A DNA stretch of 64,000 nucleotides from the NCBI GenBank assembly GCA_022701365.1, contig JAKUHH010000030.1, positions 249,107 to 313,106 of the forward strand, written 5' to 3'. The position numbers and the translations under genes were made by a program. The notes beneath the pieces were generated by a model. That model was not told the origin of the DNA, did no database searches, and was given only the letters and a program-made list of their open reading frames with translations. Origin of the DNA: Mycocentrospora acerina. Lineage: Eukaryota; Ascomycota; Dothideomycetes; Pleosporales. This document shows, in pieces, positions 12,041 to 20,647 of this stretch. Within the stretch, counting starts at the first letter, position 1; the number at the start of each line of letters is the position of its first letter.

Positions 12041-12462
12041 CAACGCAGTGTAAAGAACATGTTTGAGCTGTCCTTCTCGTACATGATCGATTGCCGAGGT
12101 TGGTCCTCTTGAAACGCTGGCCATTGGACGTCATATCATTTCCGTCATTCTTCCAAAAGTCAATTGTGAGCATATTATGCAAGAAAAAAACACAAATCGC
12201 CGTCCATGCACTCAACGTTTTGGTGAACATTCATTGATTATAAAACCTTTTTCGCTAACAAGAGGTTTACTCCTACGCTCGAGATACGCATAATGCTGCA
12301 ACCTTGACAGTCGCTCGGTGGCAGAAACAACAAGGTGCACCCACTCCGACACGACTGACCGAGGACAGGGATGCCATTCAAAGCACGAATTGTAACTTCG
12401 CCATTGTCCACCTTGACCAACCTCCAAAATCCAAGCTCAGTGCGGGATTAGGGAATAACGGC

Positions 12463-14208
12463 TTACTCCTCGCCCTCGAGAGGAGCCTCCTCCTCGTACT
12501 CCTCCTCACCTTCAGAGACGGAGGCCTCCTGGTACTGCTGGTACTCGGAAACCAAATCGTTCATGTTGGACTCAGCCTCAGTGAACTCCATCTCGTCCAT
12601 ACCCTCACCAGTGTACCAATGCAAGAAAGCCTTGCGCCTGAACATGGCAGAGAACTGGTCACCGACACGCTTGAAGAGCTCCTGGATCGAGGTGGAGTTT
12701 CCGACAAAGGTGGCGGACATCCTGAGGCCACGGGGGGGAACCGAGCAGAGGGCGGTCTGAACGTTGTTGGGGATCCACTCAACAAAGTAAGAGGAGTTCT
12801 TGTTCTGGACGTTGCGCATCTGGTCCTCGACCTCCTTCATGGAGACCTTACCGCGGAAGTAAGCGGAGCAGGTCAGGTAGCGACCGTTGCGGAAGTCAGA
12901 GGCAGCCATCATGTTCTTGGGGTCGAACATCTGCTGTGTGAGCTCGGGAACGGTGACGGCGCGGAAGGAGCTGGCGCCACGGCTGGTCAGGGGAGCGAAT
13001 CCGACCATGAAGAAATGGAGACGGGGGAAGGGAACCATGTTGACAGCCAACTTCCTGAGATCAGAGTTGAGCTGACCGGGGAAACGCAGGCAGGTGGTGA
13101 CACCCGACATGACGGCGGAGACGAGGTGGTTCAGGTCGCCGTACGAGGGGTTGTTGAGCTTGAGAGTCCTCATGCAGATGTCGTAGAGAGCCTGGCGCGG
13201 ATTAGCATCATTGACTTGGTTGCTCGCAGCGTGGCACGTACCTCGTTGTCAATGCAGAAGGTCTCGTCGGAGTTCTCGACAAGCTGGTGAACAGACAGGG
13301 TGGCGTTGTAGGGCTCAACGACGGTGTCGGAGACCTTGGGGGAGGGCACGACGGAGAAGGTGGCCATCATGCGGTCGGGGAACTCCTCGCGGATCTTGGA
13401 GATCAAAAGAGTACCCATACCGGCACCGGTACCACCACCGAGCGAGTGGGTAATCTGGAAACCCTGGAGGCAGTCGCAGCCCTCGGCCTCGCGACGGACG
13501 ACGTCGAGGACCTGGTCGACGAGCTCGGCACCCTCGGTGTAGTGACCCTTTGCCCAGTTGTTACCAGCACCAGACTGGCCGAAGACGAAGTTGTCGGGGC
13601 GGAAGAGCTGGCCGAAGGGGCCGGCACGGACGGCGTCCATGGTGCCGGGCTCCAAGTCGACGAGGACGGCACGGGGAACGAACTTGTTGCCAGAGGCCTG
13701 CAATGGGTCAGCACGCGATGCCCGGGCACGGGGCAGGGGGTAGGTGCTGCTAGTACCTCGTTGAAGTAGACGTTCATGCGCTCGAGCTGGAGGTCCGAGG
13801 TGCCATTGTAGACACCGGAGCCGTCGAGGCCGTGCTCGCCGGAGATGGTCTGCCAGAAGGCGGCACCGATTTGGTTACCCTGAGTATGGTGAGCTGGTGC
13901 ACGTGGCAACGGGGGAAGAGGACGAGACTTACGCATTGGCCGGTCTGGAGGTACACCTGCATCGCGAGAAGACATTGTTAGCTGGGGTTCTGGCAGGCAA
14001 GCGGTGCATTGCAGTGCAGTGCAGTGTAGCGTAGTGAAGGCATGTGCAGTGCAGTCATGTGCAGCGCAATCATATCGAGTGCCGTGCAGCACAGTGCTAC
14101 ACTACACTTCACCTCACTACACTACACTGCCTGTCCCTGGAATAGCGGGGCCAGGCGCGCGCAGGCAGCAAATTTGCGGGGGCGGTGCAGACGTACAATC
14201 TCACGCAT
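12463..14208 (-). CDS. tub2: Beta-tubulin
   Basis: Predicted 447 aa in five exons; introns at 13957-14196 (240 bp), 13880-13932, 13698-13756 and 13192-13241. Exon 1 encodes only MREI, the usual fungal layout. The GTP-binding signature GGGTGAGMG, the autoregulatory start MREI and the acidic C-terminus [14 protein letters not shown] are present. It polymerises with alpha-tubulin into microtubules and is the target of benzimidazole fungicides. Resistance positions E198, F200, Y50, A165 and M257 look wild type, but position 6 is Tyr (codon at 13951-13953) where fungal beta-tubulins usually have His. It shares no operon-like context and converges with OPI3. Confidence 0.98.
14011..14130. repeat. 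GCAGT-rich imperfect inverted repeat in beta-tubulin intron 1
   Basis: The stretch 14021-14040 (GCAGTGTAGCGTAGTGAAGG) is nearly the reverse complement of 14107-14130, separated by GTGCAGT-rich sequence. It lies wholly inside the unusually long first intron of beta-tubulin. Confidence 0.6.
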
Positions 14209-14956
14209 GATGACGGTGTTGTTGGTGTTGGGTGGGTGGGCTGGAGAGCTGAGATGGGCGACAGAGCTGGGTTGAGGCTGGTCGGCGTCGAGGGTGGAGA
14301 GAGAGGAGGGAGCAGAAGAGCGGTAAAGATGTTGTGGTAGCCCCTAGCGCCGCTGGCTGCACGCACGGGGCGACGCGCTAGCTGTTTACGCGGCAGCAGC
14401 CAACACCTCTGCCTCTGCCTCTGCCGCCCTGGCAGCCTGTCGATGGCCACCACCAGGCGGCGCTGCAGCAATCACGCGAGGCACGTCGCGGGGAACCAGC
14501 CGCCTTGAACGGGTGCTTGGTTGCCAGGCTCCTGTTGAGTCGCGCCTCGTGTGGCCTACGTGACGTCCGTCTCGACCACGCGTCGCAGTTGTTGTTTGTT
14601 GATGTGCGGCATAAAACATTGGATAACTCTGTGCTCTCCACAACCTCTGCGCGGAAGCTGCACGCCCCCAATGCACCACACGGCACAGCACAGCTTGCCT
14701 CTGGCTTCTGCATGGCGTCCATTGCACGCCTAGTTGATCATGTCCATATATCCATGTATCAATATATCCGTATTTCCATATAACCATATATCCATACATC
14801 TATCAACCAACCCATCTATCCAACTGCCGCGCCCAAATGCCTCACCAGCGACCCAACATCTTCACCTTCCCAGACTGCAATCTTCCCAACAACAACACTT
14901 CCCGTCGAATCACCCATAAGAGGCATCACGCAACACCCCAGTCTTCAGTCTATACT
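14209..14956. other. Beta-tubulin upstream region
   Basis: About 750 bases between the tub2 start and the ceramidase 3' end, both on the minus strand. It contains a degenerate ATATCC/CCATAT repeat block at 14742-14811. No gene was seen. Confidence 0.5.
14742..14811. repeat. Degenerate CCATATAT-type repeat
   Basis: Repeated variants of CCATATATC and CCATACATC in tandem, AT-rich, in non-coding DNA. Confidence 0.6.
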
Positions 14957-16090
14957 CTACAGCTCTTTCTTCCCTGCGCCTTTCCCACCCCCACTAGTCT
15001 TCGACCCCCCTTGCCTAACAACCAGCGGCATGGTCCACCAGTTCGGCCAGAACAACTCATACTCGTCCTGCTTGAAGTTCAAGCAGTGCCGCAGCCAGAT
15101 GCCCCAGACAATGTAAAAGTAGGCTCCCGTCCCCGTCATCAGGTGCCTGCAACAGTCAGCCATGTCACTCTCCCAACCAACACATCCTACTCACCACCAT
15201 CCATGTCCCTCGAGAACAAACCCCCACGGCATCCCAATCTCCCTCCGCCACCCAATCAATTTTGAACAATGCTCGTTGTCCAGACTCCACACCGCAAAGC
15301 CGCCCAGGAAAATACTCAAACCAGAGGCAATCATCTTCCACATCGTGCGCAACATCTCCTGGTCCTTCAGATCCTCTAGCTTCCGATTCTGGCGCCGATG
15401 TGGATCCGCTGCTTCTCTCTCTTTTGAGCGGAATTTGGGCCTGATATTCACCTCCATGACGTACACCGCTCGGAACAGCACAATCGCCGTGAGGAGCGCA
15501 TATGCGTTTTGGTGGAATGTGGGGTCTTGCAGGTAGTGGTAGTACAATGTGATGAACACGGCAAGGGAGACCAGGCCCAGGGCTAGAATTATAGAGTACA
15601 TCCGGGACTTTCCGTACGAAAATGTTGCATAGTTCATCAGGCACGTTGTGTAGATCATGGATAGCTCGTCGACGAGCTGCATGGGATCTGTGAAACGTTA
15701 GATACAGACATGCATAAAATGGGATGGACGTAGAGGGGCACACATTTCAGTGTTGCATGGAAGAGAAAGCTTCCTGTTCCCACAAGTCCATAGCCAATGA
15801 AAGCCACAAGGAACACAGTGTCGTGCCCATTCTTCAGACAGTTTCGTATTCCTTTGGCAGCCAGGTATACGAACAGCAGGTTGGTGAGGGTGTTGACAAC
15901 CTCTGCAGCATACGTTGTAACAACATAGTTCTTGCACACACAATCAGCACATCTTCTTCAAAACTACAAGCAGGCATGTGATACGAACCTCCTCACACCA
16001 GTCGAGAGTAGACGTGACCGGCGACCACCATCCGTCCTGCTCCGGTGGGTAGGGTATCGAAGGAAGCCGTGACAGGAACGCTACAGCCAT
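14957..16090 (-). CDS. Alkaline ceramidase (YPC1/YDC1/ACER type)
   Basis: Predicted 323 aa from four exons; introns at 15931-15988, 15688-15743 and 15147-15194. Family marks are YPPEQDGWWSPVTSTLDWCEENY at the start, GTGSFLFHATLKYPMQLVDELSMIY (conserved His and Asp) and HGWWHLMTGTGAYFY with the paired metal-binding histidines. About seven hydrophobic segments fit the ER-membrane CREST superfamily. It hydrolyses (phyto/dihydro)ceramide to a sphingoid base and fatty acid. The C-terminus is Gly/Ser/Lys-rich and ends GKKEL, resembling a KKxx-type ER-retention ending only loosely. An in-frame ATG at 16162 exists, but the start at 16090 (MAVAFLSR) matches the family. Confidence 0.93.
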
Positions 16091-16600
16091 GATTGCAGTA
16101 TTTAAAGAGTCTGCCCAGAGATGTGAGAGTCTAACAGCCAAATCCCCGACGAACAAGAACACGAAACACCTTCTAGTCCCGGGTATATCGGCGTACGGAC
16201 TGACGAGCGACCCGTGGCCGGATTGGTCATGCCTTCAGATGTCACAGGTACGTATGGAAACCGGTGTACGCTAAGCTGGCAGACGACAGCGCGAAGAAAA
16301 CAACAGCACAACAGCACATGTGGGAAATCCGCGCTAGCAATTTCGAGAAAGACTTAGTGTGTGGCGTCTAGAACAATTTCTCTTCCCATTATCATCATAC
16401 AGGTACCAAGATAATTCCATCAACGCAAACACACCAAATCAAAACTACGCGTAGCCCGTCTGACCAATCACACCCCACCACCCAAACCCACTACGCCCCC
16501 ATCTAAACCCTCAACTCACCCTCCAACCCGAATCAAACCAAACCCAACCCGTCCACCCTCCCCCATCTCAAGCCAAAAAAAAACCCCGCCCACCCCCAAA
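16091..16600. other. Divergent promoter region
   Basis: A 510-base spacer between the ceramidase (-) and prefoldin (+) genes. Its right half (16430-16600) is strongly C/A-rich (ACCC/CCAAACC), presumably the prefoldin promoter and 5' UTR. No gene was seen. Confidence 0.5.
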
Positions 16601-17686
16601 ATGTCAATCCCCAATGAAGCCCTCCAGCAAGTAAGCCACCTCCTCTCCTCCTTCCAAAAAAAAACCCCCCCACCCCCACCACAAAAAAAGAGAAAGAGAT
16701 ATAAATGGAGAAACACATAAACACACCCACACGACGAGACCCCAAGAGAGATGTAAAAAAAAAGGGGGATGAAGAAAACGCACACACACACTCTCTCTCT
16801 CTCAAACAACACACATATATACACATAATCACTTGCAGACAACACCATTCTAACAACACACCCTTTTTCTTTTTGAAAAAAAATAGATGCTGCAGGAAAT
16901 CAACCAGAAAAAAGTCTTTGCAGAGCAGCAGCTGCAGCTTATTCGTCAGCAAAAGGCGGCGCGGGCGCGTGAGGAGCGCATGTTGCAGTTGACGGCGGAG
17001 GAGGTGGCGGGACTGCCTGGGGGGACGAAAGTGTATGAGGGGGTGGGAAAGATGTGAGTTTTTTTCTTTTCTTCTTCACTGTTATTTTCATTCTATCGTG
17101 GGGGGTTTTTTTTTAAAAAAAAACTTCTTCGCGTTGTTTTATCGTTGTTGTTGCTGTTGTGTGAGCTTTGTTAGTAGGTTCGGTTGGGTTGGGTTGAGTT
17201 GAGTGGGTTATTCGACAGTGTTTTGGCAGCATGTTTTGGGATGAGGAAGAAGAAGAAGAAGAAGAAGAAGAAGAGACGGAACAGGACGGATGGATTGAAG
17301 AAATTGGCATCATCTCTTTCTCCCCTTTCTCACACATCCCCTACTCTTTTCTATTCTCTTCTATTCTCTTCTCTCATCTCTCTTCCCCCTCCACTCAGTA
17401 CTTCTCCTCTACTTCCCCTCCCCCTTCCCCCCCCCCAAAAAAACCCCCCCATTCCACACGACCCCAAGTCACGAATCCACAACCAACAACCACAATACTA
17501 ATTCTAACCCCCCTCCCCAACAGGTTCGTCGGCACACCCATCCCAGACGTGCAGAGCAGGCTCAAGAGCGAGAGCGAGGCGCTGACAAAGGAAATGGCGA
17601 ATCTGAGCAAGAAGGAGGATTTCATGGAGAAGACGTATGTGAATAGCAAGGAGGCGCTGGAGCAGGTGCTTAAAGGTGGTGCGTAG
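16601..17686 (+). CDS. PFD1: Prefoldin subunit 1
   Basis: Predicted 119 aa from exons 16601-16630, 16887-17053 and 17524-17686. The family's two long coiled-coil helices are visible: QMLQEINQKKVFAEQQLQLIRQQKAAR at the N-terminus and DVQSRLKSESEALTKEMANLSKKEDFMEKTY at the C-terminus. The beta-hairpin GTKVYEGVGKMFVGTPI lies between them. It is a beta-type prefoldin subunit; the hexamer passes actin and tubulin to the CCT chaperonin in the cytosol. Both joins are in phase. The introns (256 and 470 bp) are far longer than others in the window and consist of homopolymer and short-repeat DNA. Confidence 0.88.
17106..17123. repeat. T9A9 perfect palindrome in prefoldin intron 2
   Basis: Nine T are followed directly by nine A, near the 5' end of intron 2. 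Confidence 0.85.
17246..17274. repeat. (GAA)n microsatellite in prefoldin intron 2
   Basis: About ten tandem GAA units within the 470-bp intron. Confidence 0.85.
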
Positions 17687-18011
17687 GGTAGGGTAGGGGA
17701 AGGGAGGGAGTGGGAAGTTTGTGCTGTGGGGGAGAGGGGTTTTTTTCTTTTTCGGGTGCGAGATGGAAATGGAAATGGAATTGGAAGGGTTAGTAGTTCT
17801 AGCCGTGGAATGTGGAGGGAGATGGATGGTGTGCCTACTGCTGGTCTTCTCAAAGTGCTATTATGAGTGGGAAGTGACGATGACTACTACTACTACTACT
17901 ACTACGACGAGAAAGAAGAATAAATTGGCAAACAGTATGGAAATGAACGCTTTTCCATTAAAACACCCATCTGCTACTTATTTATTTTTGTAGTCTACTT
18001 CATGGTAATCA
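17687..18011. other. Convergent 3' intergenic region
   Basis: A 325-base spacer between the 3' ends of prefoldin (+) and the BCKDH E2 gene (-). It contains an (ACT)n run at 17883-17905. No gene was seen. Confidence 0.55.
17883..17905. repeat. (ACT)n microsatellite
   Basis: About seven tandem ACT units. Confidence 0.8.
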
Positions 18012-19674
18012 TCACCTCATCCGAACAAGCATCCCCTCCACACCCTCAATACTCTTCCTCACCTCCTCCGCCGCCCGCGCCACATACGCCCCATCCACTA
18101 CCCTATGATCCGCACTCCAGCTAAACACGCACTCCTCGCGCCTTACCAGCTCTCCATTCTCCCCAAACGCAGGGACAACCTTTGCCCGCCCCATGGCCAT
18201 GATCGCCACCTGCGGCGCGGAAATCACCGGCGACACCGCCGTCCCGCCTATGCTCCCGATATTACTGAGCGTAAACGTCGCACCGGAGAGATCTGCAGAA
18301 GAGAGTTTCCCAATGCGCGCGAGGTTGCTCAGACGCGCGATTTCCTGCGCGAGAGACGCAATGCTGTGGTTCTGCACGTTTTTGATTACAGGGACGAGAA
18401 GGCCAGAGGGGGAGTCGACGGCGATGCCAAAGTTGTGGCTGCCCTTGAGGATAATCTGCGGCTTCGATGGGTTGGTTGTCGTGTCCAGGTGGGCGTTTAG
18501 GAGCGGGAATTGTTGTAGGGTGAGGGAAACGGCTTTGAGGATTATGGGGAGGGGGGTGATTCGCTCGGGCTTTTCGCGGTTGTGGTTGTACTTTTTGCGG
18601 AGGAGGGACAGGGAGCTGAAGTCTACGCTGTCGGTGTAGAGGAAGTGGGGGATGGAGAGGGACTTGGTCATTTGCTTGAACATGCCCGATTGGATTGGTG
18701 TCAGGGGCCGGACTTGGTCTTCGGTTTGGTGTTGGAGAGGTGCCGGGGCCGTTGTTGTGGGAGTAGATGGCGCGCTGCTGGTCTGCTTTGCTGCCTCAAC
18801 ATGTCTTTGTACATCGTCTTTCAGTACGCGGCCCTCCCTCCCTGTGCCTTCTACATCCTCAATCTTGAGATTGAACTCCCGGATCATGTGCCGTACAGCA
18901 GGTGTCGCCAGCGACGCATGTTTGCCTAGCTGTCGTTGTGGTTTTACCTCTTCCTTGGATAGTTTGGGCGGTGAAGAAGATAACTGCTCTAGAAGGGACG
19001 AGTCTCCACTTGCAGCTTTTGTGTCGTTCCTGTCAACCTCTAGGGCTTGCTCTTGGGGCTCTGCTTGCTTTGGTGACTCTTCAGCCGCCTCTTTGCCAGA
19101 CCCTCCGTTGAGTAACGCTTCGTCGGCGGCGGAGATGTCGCTCTGGATGTCAATGTCTACTAGAGGCTGTGAAAGTCAGCTCTACTGCTTTTCAAGCTGT
19201 GTCCATGTGCCCTTACCTTGCCAACCTTTGCCATGTCATCAGGCTCGTAATACAACCTCTTGATAACGCCATCGAATCGCGATGTAATCTGCGTTTTGTT
19301 AGACAACACCTTCCACTTGGCGCAAGCATGTTGCATACCTCGACTGAAGCCTTGTCTGACTGTACTTCACAGATGGGGTCGAACTGCTCCACGCGCGCTC
19401 CGGGCTTGACAAACCACTGGATGACCTGGCATTCGGTGATACCTGGATACAGCCTTAGTTTCTATTCTTGCTACACACAAGTGCAGTACGGACCTTCCCC
19501 GATATCCGCCAGCAAATACGGCTTAACCACCAGCAGCTTGCTTGACCTGCTAAACCCTCTCCTCTGGGCTTGCTGCCATGTGTTTCTGTTTCGCGCAGCC
19601 GCAATTGGCGCCTTTCGTGCCACCGAGGAGGAGCTCAAGAGCCGCGAGGCTTCTCTGGATGCAAAGGACTTCAT
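18012..19674 (-). CDS. Branched-chain 2-oxoacid dehydrogenase E2 (dihydrolipoyl acyltransferase)
   Basis: Predicted 503 aa from four exons; introns at 19443-19493, 19289-19338 and 19167-19216. Order of parts: a mitochondrial presequence (1-~45, Ser/Arg-rich), then a lipoyl domain (about 50-125) with the lipoylation-type DKASVEITSR. Next are a Gly/Ser/Glu-rich linker, an E1/E3-binding domain (about 190-230; [15 protein letters not shown] ... [11 protein letters not shown]) and the catalytic acyltransferase domain to the end, with the active-site [27 protein letters not shown] and [16 protein letters not shown] are typical of BCKDH E2 rather than pyruvate E2. It transfers branched acyl groups to CoA in the matrix, one step after the aminotransferase at 2.3-3.7 kb. 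Confidence 0.93.
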
Positions 19675-20647
19675 GGTGTGAGGAATGTGACTACAAATTT
19701 TGCACGCGAAAGGATCATATTCAAGTACTGTGGCCTCGGTTTATGGGATTGCGATATGCCTATGTGAAAGGTCAAAGCCGACGACAAGCGCGCGGCGACA
19801 ACGTTAAGCCCGCGTGGGGTAAAAAACGCGTAGCCGCATTGGGTAGTGCGGAGTGCGGGTTAAGAAACAGGGAGCGTGTAACTGGAAGTCCCAGAGAATG
19901 CGCGTCCGGATGAGCCGAGCACAATTTTCAGGCAATGGCTTGGAAACGGCCAAGGTTGGCTGTAGTGCTAGGTAGGTGTGCTAAGTCTTGAGCCGCTGTC
20001 AATGTCCAACCTTACTTCTTTCATGCATTCGATCGTCTCAACGTGGCCTGGGGAAACGGTCGATTCCGCTGACACGTTCATCAAAGGCTGGAGTAGACGT
20101 GTACGAGCTGGCTGGGTGTTCTACCCCATCTCTCGCTGTGCCTCGGAGCGACTAGTGTACACCTCCAATTTGCATCACGACTGTGGCTGACCAGCCGGCT
20201 ACGTGTGTGTACGCTGGGGACTCTGCTGCTTGGCAGAACGGACATTCTCCGACGTGCCAAAGCATCTGTTCGAGCGCGTTTTGGTGGTGTGCTCGCTGAC
20301 GTTTGCTCAATTGGAATGCAATAAAGCTCGACTTTGAGCAGTGCTTTGTCGTGACCGCGTGTGCACAGCTTCCTGTCACCTCGTTTGCCCGTATTTGAAA
20401 ACACACACAGCCAATAGTCTGAAAAGCGCCAGAAGCTCAATCTCCCCGGACATCATGACACCTGCATCATGAAGATCGATCATCGATGGTGGTTGAGGAT
20501 GACGCAGACGCGAAGCACGAGCCCCAACGCGTCTCGAAGAACGCGTTTGTGAGACAAGCACAATCAGCCCGCTTTTGCATATCACACCCGCAGCCCGCAA
20601 CCCGCAACCCGCAATCCGCACAACACGCCCAGCCATGAGCAACTCCA
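19675..20647. other. Divergent promoter region
   Basis: About 970 bases between the BCKDH E2 gene (-) and SLD3 (+). A short CCCGCAACCCGCAA repeat lies at 20586-20614 just before SLD3. No gene was seen; the short frames show no family resemblance. Confidence 0.5.

Larger units (their letters stand above)
11419..12462. other. Convergent 3' intergenic region with simple repeats
   Basis: About 1 kb between the 3' ends of OPI3 (+) and beta-tubulin (-). It holds an (AAC)n run at 11621-11644, an A/G-rich patch near 11810-11890 and a GTGA/AGTG repeat near 12008-12040. No gene was seen. Confidence 0.55.

Noticed and set aside
12304..13290. 328-aa plus-strand open frame
   Set aside because: Antisense to the highly conserved beta-tubulin exons; codon bias of tubulin keeps it open.
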